DNA of 64,000 nucleotides from Novosphingobium kunmingense (GTDB lineage Bacteria; Pseudomonadota; Alphaproteobacteria; Sphingomonadales; Sphingomonadaceae), in assembly GCF_002813245.1 (NCBI RefSeq), contig NZ_PHUF01000002.1, positions 744,001 through 808,000 on the forward strand, written 5' to 3'. Position numbers and translations under genes: made by a program. Below, piece by piece: positions 56,487 through 64,000 of the stretch. The notes under the pieces were generated by a model. That model did not search any database. It saw only the letters and a list, made by a program, of their open reading frames with translations, and was not told the DNA's origin. The first letter of the stretch is position 1; each line of letters starts with the position of its first letter.

Positions 56487-56948
56487 GTGAGCGACGACCG
56501 CGGTTTTCGGAGCGAGCCGGATCCCGACAATCCGGGATGGCACACCTGGCAGCTCAATGATCCGACGCGCTTCAACAGCTGGATGTTTCCCAGGCTGCTG
56601 GTCCGCGCCGATCCGGACGGCAAAGCGCGGCTGCGGATGTTTCCGGAACACCGCCACACCAACCTGGCCGACAACATCCACGGCGGCACTGTCCTTTCGC
56701 TGATCGATATCGGCCTGTTCGCCTGTTCGCGAATGTTGGGCATTATCGAGGCCGGGACCGCGGTGACGCTGGATCTATCGGTCCAGTTCATCGGCGCTGG
56801 CAAACCCGGCGAACCCTGTGACGCGGTGACCGAGCTCCTCAAGGAGACGCGGCGGCTGGTCTTCCTGCGCGGTGTGGTCGAACAGGGCGAAGGCCAACTC
56901 GTCGCTGCTTTTTCCGGAACAATCCGCAAGCCAACCAGCCCGCGATGA
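56487..56948 (+). CDS. PaaI-family hotdog thioesterase
   Basis: 153 residues with a single hotdog fold; HTNLADNIHGGTVLSLIDIG carries the family's catalytic region (the HGG motif and the Asp of the helix). Probably hydrolyses an acyl-CoA, substrate unknown. It starts at a GTG directly after the sdhB stop and overlaps zapE by 4 bases (ATGA). Confidence 0.86.
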   Translation: MSDDRGFRSEPDPDNPGWHTWQLNDPTRFNSWMFPRLLVRADPDGKARLRMFPEHRHTNLADNIHGGTVLSLIDIGLFACSRMLGIIEAGTAVTLDLSVQFIGAGKPGEPCDAVTELLKETRRLVFLRGVVEQGEGQLVAAFSGTIRKPTSPR

Positions 56949-58054
56949 AGGTCCTTGCCGCGTACGAGGCGCTGGTGGCAGCCGGTGAACTGCGCCCCGA
57001 TCCCGAACAGCGCGCCGCCGCCGAACGCCTGACGCACCTTCAGGCCGAGCTGGAACGCCCTGCCCCGTCCGGCATCGTCTCACGCCTGCTGGGCCGCAAG
57101 GCGACGGTGCCGCGCGGACTGTACCTGTGGGGCGGGGTCGGACGCGGCAAATCCATGCTGATGGACCTGTTCCACCACAACCTTGCCATCGCTGAGAAGC
57201 GCCGCACCCATTTTCACGCCTTCATGCTGGGCATCCACCAGGCCATGCGCATCTGGCGCGCGAAGGATCCCGGCGATCCCATCCCCAAGGTCGCCGCCGA
57301 GATCGCCGCAAACGTGCGCTGCCTCGCGTTCGACGAAATGGTCGTCAACAATTCGGCCGACGCCATGATCATGAGCCGGCTGTTCACCGCGCTGATCCGC
57401 GATGAAGGCGTTGTTGTGGTCACCACTTCGAACCGCGCGCCGGGGGAACTCTACAAGGACGGTCTCAACCGCGAGCATTTCCTGCCGTTCATCGCGCTGA
57501 TCCAGCGCGACCTCGACGTGCTCCCGCTCAACGGACCGGTCGATTACCGCCTCGAGCGTCTGGCGGGAATCGACACCTGGCACACGCCGCTGGGCGATGC
57601 CGCAACCGCGCAGGTGCGCGAGGCCTTTTTCCGACTGACCGATTACCCGCCCGAAGACAGCGCGCACGTGCCCTCCGCCGATCTCGACCTTGGCGGTGGC
57701 CGCTTCCTGCATGTGCCCAAAAGCCTCAAGGGCGTGGCGGTGTTCAGCTTCAGGAAGCTTTGCGGCGAAGCGCGGGGCGCGGCCGATTACCTGGCCGTCG
57801 CACAGACCTACCATACCGTGATCCTGGTCGGCATTCCGCGAATGGGACCGGAAAACCGCAACGAGGCGGCCCGCTTCGTCACCCTGATCGACGCGCTTTA
57901 CGAGAACAAGGTCAAGCTCTTCGCGACGGCCGCCGCCGAACCGGAAGACCTCTACGAAAAAGGCGATGGCCGCTTCGAGTTCGACCGCACCATCAGCCGC
58001 CTCAACGAGATGCAGAGCGAGGAGTACCTCGCCGCCGGTCACGGCGAGACCTGA
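56945..58054 (+). CDS. zapE: Cell division ATPase ZapE (AFG1 family)
   Basis: 369 residues, a AAA-like P-loop ATPase. Walker A is GGVGRGKSM (63-71) and Walker B is CLAFDEMVV; HREHFLPF-type sequence (NREHFLPFIALIQ) is a family mark. In E. coli it acts at the division ring under stress; in mitochondria AFG1 helps respiratory-protein turnover. Neighbouring sdhB fits the latter link. It converges with the TonB receptor gene, 6 bases away. Confidence 0.92.
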   Translation: MKVLAAYEALVAAGELRPDPEQRAAAERLTHLQAELERPAPSGIVSRLLGRKATVPRGLYLWGGVGRGKSMLMDLFHHNLAIAEKRRTHFHAFMLGIHQAMRIWRAKDPGDPIPKVAAEIAANVRCLAFDEMVVNNSADAMIMSRLFTALIRDEGVVVVTTSNRAPGELYKDGLNREHFLPFIALIQRDLDVLPLNGPVDYRLERLAGIDTWHTPLGDAATAQVREAFFRLTDYPPEDSAHVPSADLDLGGGRFLHVPKSLKGVAVFSFRKLCGEARGAADYLAVAQTYHTVILVGIPRMGPENRNEAARFVTLIDALYENKVKLFATAAAEPEDLYEKGDGRFEFDRTISRLNEMQSEEYLAAGHGET

Positions 58055-58060
58055 TCGCCC

Positions 58061-60211
58061 CTACAGGTCGAGCCGTGCCGTCAGGCGAATGTCGCGTCCT
58101 GCCAGAGGCGCATAGTCCTTGGCGAAGGAAGCGTGGCGGCGCGCGTCGACGTCGAACAGGTTGTTGGCGCTCAGCACCAGGCTGAGCGGCCGATCACGGC
58201 CCCACGGCCGCCACCCGATCTCTGCGTTGACCATCGTATAGCCCGGCGTCACCGTTTCGAAGGCGGCAGTGCGGCTCTGCGCGGTGACTCGCTCGATTTC
58301 GCCACGCAGGTTGAGGTGCGAGGACGACAGTTCCAGTCCACCCTTTACCCGCAGCGGCGGGATCCGCGGCGCCGGCCCTTCCCCCGCGATGGTCGCGTGG
58401 ACATAGTCCGCCAGAGCATCCGCTTCGACCGTCCACGGACCGAACCTGGCGAGCGTCACCGTGCCTTCGGCTTCGAAGCCATAGAGCCGGGCATCGGCCT
58501 GGCCGATCTGAAAGACCGGCAGACCGTCCTCGATCGTGCCCGTCGCACGCTCGAAGATGAAGTTGCCGAACCAACTGTGGTAGGCGCTCAATTCAAAGCT
58601 GTAGCCAGCCCCCTTGCCGCGCAGGATGCCTTCGAGGCTCCAGGCGCGCTCCTTGCGCAGATCGGGATCCCCTATCTCGAATGCCGAGGTGCCAGCATGA
58701 GGCCCGTTGGCGAACAGTTCCTCCGCCGCAGGGGCGCGTTCGGTCCGCGACAGGTTGACGCCGAGACGCCATTCCGGTGCCAATTCGTAGGATGCGCCCA
58801 ACGCGCCCGATAAGGCATCGAAGGTGCGCTTGCCGGACAGGAACTGTGGCTGGTCGCTGCGCGGTGTGGCGGTCAGGACCGAATGCTCCCAGCGCCCCCC
58901 GGTCTCCAACCGCAATGGCCCGGTGTCGATGCTCTGCATCGTGAACAGGCCGAATTGCCCGGTGTCGTTGCGCGGCAGGAACGCCTCATCGCCCTCTACG
59001 TCGAAAGCTCGGCGGACGAACTGCAGGCCGCTGATCCCGCTCCACCCCCCCGACTTGGCCTGACGCAGTTCGAGCCGGCCCTCCATGCCCTTGTTGTAAA
59101 AAGTCGTGCCGATCGCCCCGTCAGGCTCCAGTTCGGCATGGGTGTAATCGGCATATCCGAAGCGAAAGGCGATCTGTTCGAACGGGCCCGCATAGGGACG
59201 CACCTCGGCGCGAGCATCGATCCGGTCCTGCTTCTGCTGCAGGCGCGGCGACTCCTCACCTTGGCCGGACAGGGTGGCGAGACGCACCGGAACGCCATAG
59301 AGGCTATCAAAATGGCTGTAGGCCAGTCCCAGCGAGCCGCCGTCATTGATGTAGGCGAACCCTGCCGCTGCGCTCCAGGTGCGCGCGGCAGTGTTGGGCA
59401 GCACGCCGCGCAGGTTGGCATTGCGGACGAAATCGATGTCAGATCCATCCTCGGGGGGCAACAGGCTCGATTGCAGCGCCTGCGCGCGCAACGCGGGCGT
59501 GAGGGCATAACCGCCGATGCGCATGTCGTCAGCCTTCAGGTAACTGCCATCGACGTGCGCCACGAAGCCGCCGCCAAGGCGCAGGTTCGCTGCAAGCGAG
59601 GCGTTGCGTTCCTTGGCCGCGGTGGCGTAGCCCGCAAGCGCCGAGAGATGCAGGGGCTCGTCCGGAATGGCGTTCGGGATGCGGCTGTCGACGACGTTGA
59701 CCACGCCGCCGATCGCCGATGAGCCGTAGACCAGCGATTGCGGGCCGCGCAGCACCTCGATCCGTTCGGCGAGCAGCGGATTGACCACCGGCGCGTGATC
59801 GGCGGAGGTGTTGGATACGTCGATCGATCCGATGCCGTTGGTCAGAACGCGTACGCGCTCACCCTGCAGTCCGCGCAACACCGGACGCGAGGCGGTCGGT
59901 CCGAAGGAGGTCGAACTGACTCCCGGGACATCCGCCAGCGTATCGCCGATCGACGGACGAAGCGAGGCGGTCAGATCCTGCGCACTTAGGACCGCAACGC
60001 CGGACAGGCTGTCGATCCGCGCGGTGCGCAGCGGCGCGGTGACGACGATCTCTTCGGGGCGGGAGTGATAGCTATCGTTCGGAGAGTTGTGATCGACCTG
60101 TCCGGATCCGCCCTCAGGCGGCGTTTGCACTTCCTGCGCAATAACCGGGCCTGCGAAGCAAAGCGCAGAGGCAGAAATGACGAGGGGCAGAAGTCGCTTG
60201 GGGGAAATCAT
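58061..60211 (-). CDS. TonB-dependent receptor, ZnuD-like
   Basis: 716 residues. Signal peptide 1-25 (ending GPVIAQ), a TonB box EEIVVTAP at about 53, the plug domain (LRGLQGERVRVLTNGIGSID, then ERIEVLRGPQSLVYGSSAIGG) and a 22-strand barrel ending RLTARLDL. The plug segment with SADHAPVVNPLLAERIEV is very like zinc receptor ZnuD, so zinc uptake is the best guess. The last residue is Leu instead of the common Phe. The 148 bases upstream include a weak AT-rich dyad that could be a Zur site. Confidence 0.88.
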   Translation of the reverse strand: MISPKRLLPLVISASALCFAGPVIAQEVQTPPEGGSGQVDHNSPNDSYHSRPEEIVVTAPLRTARIDSLSGVAVLSAQDLTASLRPSIGDTLADVPGVSSTSFGPTASRPVLRGLQGERVRVLTNGIGSIDVSNTSADHAPVVNPLLAERIEVLRGPQSLVYGSSAIGGVVNVVDSRIPNAIPDEPLHLSALAGYATAAKERNASLAANLRLGGGFVAHVDGSYLKADDMRIGGYALTPALRAQALQSSLLPPEDGSDIDFVRNANLRGVLPNTAARTWSAAAGFAYINDGGSLGLAYSHFDSLYGVPVRLATLSGQGEESPRLQQKQDRIDARAEVRPYAGPFEQIAFRFGYADYTHAELEPDGAIGTTFYNKGMEGRLELRQAKSGGWSGISGLQFVRRAFDVEGDEAFLPRNDTGQFGLFTMQSIDTGPLRLETGGRWEHSVLTATPRSDQPQFLSGKRTFDALSGALGASYELAPEWRLGVNLSRTERAPAAEELFANGPHAGTSAFEIGDPDLRKERAWSLEGILRGKGAGYSFELSAYHSWFGNFIFERATGTIEDGLPVFQIGQADARLYGFEAEGTVTLARFGPWTVEADALADYVHATIAGEGPAPRIPPLRVKGGLELSSSHLNLRGEIERVTAQSRTAAFETVTPGYTMVNAEIGWRPWGRDRPLSLVLSANNLFDVDARRHASFAKDYAPLAGRDIRLTARLDL

Positions 60212-60359
60212 CGCAGGGCCTGGCTGTGATCGGGAGTTGGCGCTCCCTATCGCGAGACCGGCGATGATACAACATTACTTTGCCAGGGACCGAACGACTC
60301 CCCGCGCCATACCAACGCTTCAACGGACTGGATGATGAAACGGAAGGCGCCTGCCCGCG

Positions 60360-61331
60360 TCACGCGGCGGCGGAGACCTGCGGCCTGATCCTGACCTGTG
60401 CGGCTGCAAGCCGCTGCATCAGCTTGAGGTCCTGCTCGCGCAGCTTGATGGCCGAATCGGCCCAGTAGTCGACGATGTCGCGCAGTTCGTGAAGCGTAAC
60501 GTTTTCGGACCGCTTGCTGGCCCGCCGGGCTCCGACTAGCCCCGCGTGGCGCCTCTCGGCCTTGGCCATGAAGGCGCGGACTGCCGCCTCCCCCTGCCCC
60601 GGCTCGGCCAGCACATGGACGATGCCACGCTCGTAAAGTTCCTCGGCGGTGAAGGTCTGATCGTCCATGATGACGCGATCCGCCAGCGCCGAGCCAAGTT
60701 TCCTTGTCAGGAAGGCGTGGGCCCCCATGCCGGGGAACAAGCCGAACTTGACCTCGGGAAGGCCGAACGTGGCGCCGCGTTCGGCGACGATATAGTCGAA
60801 CGAGAGCAGCGCCTCGAACCCGCCGCCGAGCGCCTGGCCCTGGACAAGGCCGATGGTCAGGATCGGAAGGTCGAGCGAGTGGAGGTTGCGGCTGAGAATT
60901 TCGACGCAGCGATAACCGTAAGCGGCAAGACCGTCGCGGTTGCCTTCGCGGATGAGCGTGGCGAACAGCTCGAGATCCCCGCCAAAGCAGAACACGCCGG
61001 GCGCGCGGCTGCCCAGGACCAGATAGCGCAGCGGCGCGCGGCCTGGGCCGAAGTGGCTGCCGATCAGATCCTGCCAGGTGACGAAATCGCCAAGCATCTG
61101 CGGGGTGAAACTGGGCCGGCCGACCGGCCGCATGTAGGTCCACAGCGCCTGTGCGTCGTCATCGTAGAGCACGTCGAGCTGGTCGAGCCGGAACAGGGCG
61201 TCGGGCACCTGCAGCCGGGCCTGCGACTGAACGAGCAAATCTTCCGCCGTCTGACTGAACGCGATTGCCGGGGCCGATGAAGTTTCGGCCATTTCTTCGC
61301 GTCCATCAAGACCGCCCGCAAGTCGATCCAT
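60360..61331 (-). CDS. RpfF-like crotonase, predicted DSF (cis-2 fatty acid signal) synthase
   Basis: 323 residues of the enoyl-CoA hydratase/crotonase superfamily. FCFGGDLELFATLIREGNR, GLVQGQALGGGFEALLS, GLPEVKFGLFPGMGAHAF and the C-terminal YWADSAIKLREQDLKLMQRL match the Xanthomonas RpfF pattern segment by segment. The two RpfF catalytic glutamates correspond to Glu173 and Glu193, with the same 20-residue spacing. Such enzymes make cis-2-unsaturated fatty acids used as cell-cell signals. The ATG at 61331 has AGAGGGG upstream. No rpfC or rpfG lies in the window. A perfect inverted repeat is in the promoter region. Confidence 0.85.
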   Translation of the reverse strand: MDRLAGGLDGREEMAETSSAPAIAFSQTAEDLLVQSQARLQVPDALFRLDQLDVLYDDDAQALWTYMRPVGRPSFTPQMLGDFVTWQDLIGSHFGPGRAPLRYLVLGSRAPGVFCFGGDLELFATLIREGNRDGLAAYGYRCVEILSRNLHSLDLPILTIGLVQGQALGGGFEALLSFDYIVAERGATFGLPEVKFGLFPGMGAHAFLTRKLGSALADRVIMDDQTFTAEELYERGIVHVLAEPGQGEAAVRAFMAKAERRHAGLVGARRASKRSENVTLHELRDIVDYWADSAIKLREQDLKLMQRLAAAQVRIRPQVSAAA

Positions 61332-61363
61332 ATGCCCCTCTTTTCGCGACCTAAGTATTCTTC

Positions 61364-61383
61364 GGGTGATGCCCCCATCACCC
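61364..61383. promoter_or_regulatory. Perfect inverted repeat upstream of the rpfF-like gene
   Basis: GGGTGATG-CCCC-CATCACCC, 8-base arms with a 4-base centre, 33-52 bases upstream of the rpfF-like ATG in a 135-base gap. The position fits an operator at the promoter or a hairpin in the leader. Confidence 0.45.
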
Positions 61384-61466
61384 CGTCGTTTTCGAAGGTA
61401 TGCGCGTTATGAGTCTCTTGGCAAAGGAAAAGTCATACTGACAGATTCTACCAGTTTCATTTCGGA

Positions 61467-62579
61467 TCACTCGCTGCGCCATTTAAGCAACAGGTTAGCC
61501 AGCCCGAAGGCCATCACTGCGACGGCCAGCATCGGCAGCATTTGCCGCACGACGAGGTCCGCCGGCATGGCCTTCAGGAACAGGCCGTGACAGATGATCA
61601 GCATATGGCTGAGCGGATCGATCAGGGCGACGGGCTGCAGCCAAGAGGCCATGGAATCGACCGGGCTGGCATAGCCCGAAAGCAGCATCATCGGCACGAT
61701 GACCAGAAAACCGCCCAGAAATGCCTGCTGCTGGTTCTGCGCCAGACTCGAGACGCACAGGCCGATCGCCGTGACGGAGAGGCTGAAGCAAGCGACAGCA
61801 AGCAGCATCATTCCCAGCGATCCGTTGAACGGCACGTCCGACACGAGCGGGATCATGAGGACATAGAGCGCGCCGTTGAACAGACCCACGGACAGCGCCG
61901 GCGCGCATTTGCCGGCAAGGATTTCCCACGAACGGATCGGCATGGCCATGAGCTGATCCCAGGTGCCCGCCTCGCGCTCCCGGGCGATCGCCTGAACCGA
62001 AACCGACAGCACGATGACCGTCGTGATGAGCGTGATCATGCCCGGCAGGGTGAACCAGCGATACTCGAGGTTGGGGTTGAACCAGTGCCGCGCGGCGATC
62101 TGCGGCGTGGCAACGGCAGCCTCGGGGCGCAGTTGCGTTCCGGTCTGCAGTGCGACCTCGCCAAGATAGCCCGCTACGATCTGCGCCGCGTTGACCCGTC
62201 GCCCATCGAGCAGCAGCCCTACCTGTCCCGGCTCGCCGCGCGCAATCCGCGCCGACAGATCGGCCGGAATGATCAGGCCGGCAATGACCTCACGCCGCTC
62301 GATCGCGACGGCGAGCGCCCGTTCGTTGGGATAGGCGGTGACTGCGCGCACATTGCGCACGGCGGCCGTCGCAGAGAGAAGCCGTTCCGAGGCAATCCCG
62401 GCGTCGCGGTTGACCACGCCGATATCGATGTTGCGCACTTCGAGCGTCGTCGCAAAGCCGAACAGGATGAGCTGGATGATCGGCGAGGCTACCAGCGTCG
62501 TCAGGACGCGCCGGTCGAGCAGGACGACGCGCAGTTCCTTCAGCGCCATCGCCGCGATGCGGGTCAGCGCCCCGGTCAT
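61467..62579 (-). CDS. ABC-2 type transporter permease
   Basis: 370 residues from the ATG at 62579: one N-terminal membrane helix, a large extracytoplasmic loop (about 45-175) and five C-terminal helices, the YbhR/YhhJ layout. AIAREREAGTWDQLMAMPIRSWEILAGK is the coupling region. It is translationally coupled to the second permease (ATGA overlap). Likely a drug or lipid exporter. Confidence 0.88.
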   Translation of the reverse strand: MTGALTRIAAMALKELRVVLLDRRVLTTLVASPIIQLILFGFATTLEVRNIDIGVVNRDAGIASERLLSATAAVRNVRAVTAYPNERALAVAIERREVIAGLIIPADLSARIARGEPGQVGLLLDGRRVNAAQIVAGYLGEVALQTGTQLRPEAAVATPQIAARHWFNPNLEYRWFTLPGMITLITTVIVLSVSVQAIAREREAGTWDQLMAMPIRSWEILAGKCAPALSVGLFNGALYVLMIPLVSDVPFNGSLGMMLLAVACFSLSVTAIGLCVSSLAQNQQQAFLGGFLVIVPMMLLSGYASPVDSMASWLQPVALIDPLSHMLIICHGLFLKAMPADLVVRQMLPMLAVAVMAFGLANLLLKWRSE

Positions 62580-63709
62580 GCGATGGTCCGCTTGATCGCG
62601 CGCGTGACGCGCAGGAAGAAGAAGGCTCCGAAACCGAGCAGGACTACGATGTTCGGCAGGAACAGCGACCAGACGTCGCCGACCAGGAAGACGCTTTGCA
62701 GCGGCGGAATGAGGTAACGCGCCGGAACGATATAGGTCAGCCACTGGATCGCCCGCGGCATCGAATCGATTTCGAACAGGAAGCCCGACAACAGCAACGA
62801 GGGCAGGAATCCCGACAGCAGCGCGAACTGAGTCGATACGAACTGGTTCTTCGTCCCCGCCGAGATCAGCAGACCCTGTCCGAGGACTGCGGCGAGGAAA
62901 GCCGAGGCGATCAGGAACAACGCCAGAAGCGATCCGCGGAACGGCAAGCCGTAGCCCAGTACCGCGACGGCCACGCAGATTCCAGTCGAGGCGAGACCCA
63001 GCACGTAATACGGCAGCAGCTTCGACAGGACGAGCGAGGGAATGGCGATCGGCGTCGACAGCAGCCCTTCCATCGTGCCGCGCTCGTACTCGCGGGCCAT
63101 GATCAGTGCCGTCAGAAGACTGCCGATCATGGCCATGACGATGCCGATTGCGCCCGGCACCAGCATGAACCGGCTCTGCAGACCGGGGTTGTAGGTGTAG
63201 CGGGCGACCACTTCGAGTACCGCTGGCGCGGCGACACCCCCTTCCCCAGCCCGTGCTGCGACCCAGGCGCGGACCGCGTCGCGCAAGTGTCCGGTCAGGA
63301 AGGTGGCCGTGTTGACCTGTGCCCCGTCCGTGATCAATTGCAGGTCCTGCGTCTGTTCGCGCAGCAGAGATTCGCCGAAGCCTTCAGGGATGACCGCGAC
63401 CCCGCGCAGGGTGCCATCGACCAGGCCTCGCTCAAGTGCGCCAAGCGACGGGCCTTCGACAACAGCGAAGCTCTCGTTGTTCCGCAGAATACCGACCAAC
63501 TCGCGAGACGCCTGGCTGTGGTCGCGGTCGACCACGCCGAGCCGCGAATGCCGTACGTCGAGGCTGACCGCGTTGCCGAACAGGATCATCAGGATCAGCG
63601 GCATCAGCACGACGAGCCCGAAGGTCGAGGGATCGAGCCAGACCTGCGCCCATTCCTTGGCACGGATCGCGGCGGCGCGGCGGCGGGCGAACGGATCGCG
63701 CGCGATCAC
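62576..63709 (-). CDS. ABC-2 type transporter permease
   Basis: 377 residues, same layout as its neighbour (helix, long external domain, five helices): REYERGTMEGLLSTPIAI is the equivalent coupling region. The GTG start overlaps the ATPase stop as GTGA. The ATPase plus two permeases resemble the YbhF-YbhS-YbhR export system; a membrane-fusion partner would be expected upstream, outside the window. Confidence 0.88.
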   Translation of the reverse strand: MIARDPFARRRAAAIRAKEWAQVWLDPSTFGLVVLMPLILMILFGNAVSLDVRHSRLGVVDRDHSQASRELVGILRNNESFAVVEGPSLGALERGLVDGTLRGVAVIPEGFGESLLREQTQDLQLITDGAQVNTATFLTGHLRDAVRAWVAARAGEGGVAAPAVLEVVARYTYNPGLQSRFMLVPGAIGIVMAMIGSLLTALIMAREYERGTMEGLLSTPIAIPSLVLSKLLPYYVLGLASTGICVAVAVLGYGLPFRGSLLALFLIASAFLAAVLGQGLLISAGTKNQFVSTQFALLSGFLPSLLLSGFLFEIDSMPRAIQWLTYIVPARYLIPPLQSVFLVGDVWSLFLPNIVVLLGFGAFFFLRVTRAIKRTIA

Positions 63710-64000
63710 GCCGCCGCGCTTTCTGAACGCGCCTGCGCCTCGATCAGGGTGACGAAGGCCTGTTCGAGCGTCGGGTCAGGATTGCCGAGCACCGCGCGCT
63801 TCAAGTCATCCGGAGTTCCGCTGGCAATGGCCTGGGATCGGTTGATCAGCAACAGGCGGTCGCAGTTTTCCGCCTCGTCCATGAAATGGGTGGTGACGAG
63901 CACGGCGGTCCCCCGCGCGGCAATTGCATTGATGTGATGCCAGAACTCGCGCCGGACAAGCGGATCGACGCCCGATGTCGGTTCGTCGAGAAACAGCACC
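63706..64000 (-). CDS. ABC transporter ATP-binding protein, C-terminal part
   Basis: Only the last 97-98 residues are in the window; the gene continues past the right edge. It opens with the Walker B and D loop LFLDEPTSGVDP, then the switch His in LVTTHFMDEAENCDRL, then a short regulatory end. Walker A and the signature motif are outside. Partner of the two permeases downstream. Confidence 0.9.
   Translation of the reverse strand, partial: VLFLDEPTSGVDPLVRREFWHHINAIAARGTAVLVTTHFMDEAENCDRLLLINRSQAIASGTPDDLKRAVLGNPDPTLEQAFVTLIEAQARSESAAA

Overview
The window is chromosomal DNA from an alphaproteobacterium, most likely a member of the Sphingomonadales close to Novosphingobium. Supporting signs are the high GC content, a LexA box of the alphaproteobacterial GTTC-N7-GTTC type in front of lexA, the alphaproteobacterial order nuoN-birA-coaX-rnj-DUF1467, an RNase E with a large acidic insertion in its S1 domain, and a TonB-dependent receptor. 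The genus is an inference. I found no tRNA, rRNA, insertion sequence, prophage or CRISPR array. Coding density is very high, and only one stretch without a gene exceeds 300 bases (50735-51231, the leader of rne).

Region by region. 1-5091: the end of a PpiD-like foldase, then trpE-trpG-trpD-trpC-moaC, tightly overlapped (tryptophan and molybdopterin synthesis). 5092-11237: lexA with its operator, comEC (minus strand), gltX, gltA and a small membrane protein. 11169-17897: a compact group of five genes containing a histidine-kinase-like protein without its phospho-accepting histidine, a helical protein of unknown function, a membrane protein that looks like a decayed nucleotidyltransferase/CDP-alcohol transferase, an Hpt-like protein also without its histidine and, divergently, an 874-residue membrane-anchored coiled-coil protein with the layout of polarity factors such as TipN. 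17894-36746: one minus-strand run of 22 genes, read in the order nuoA-B-C-D, three accessory genes, nuoE, a 35-residue membrane peptide too short for ordinary gene callers, nuoF to nuoN, birA, coaX, rnj and DUF1467. This encodes all of respiratory complex I in the NuoA-N layout.

36898-50734: metabolism, transport and envelope genes: an aldehyde dehydrogenase, a thiolase, an SH3 protein, a 2-hydroxyacid dehydrogenase, amtB and a DUF805 protein; then on the minus strand prfB, a methyltransferase with a lipoprotein signal, a nitronate-monooxygenase-like protein with a cysteine cluster, a peroxiredoxin, PBP1a and an N-acetylmuramoyl-L-alanine amidase. 50735-58054: rne with a long leader, an MBL-fold hydrolase whose start lies over the rne terminator hairpin, a membrane-tethered LuxR-type HTH protein, sdhB, a PaaI thioesterase and zapE. 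58061-64000 (minus strand): a ZnuD-like TonB receptor, an RpfF-like DSF-synthase homologue with a perfect inverted repeat in its promoter region, and two ABC-2 permeases with the end of their ATPase.

The most interesting points are the RpfF homologue, which suggests fatty-acid (DSF-type) signalling; the cluster at 11-18 kb in which three successive proteins have lost canonical catalytic or phosphorelay residues; and the accessory material inside the complex I operon (the 35-residue peptide, a three-gene insertion and an AT-rich insertion in nuoH). Family assignments come from reading motifs by eye. No database search was possible.
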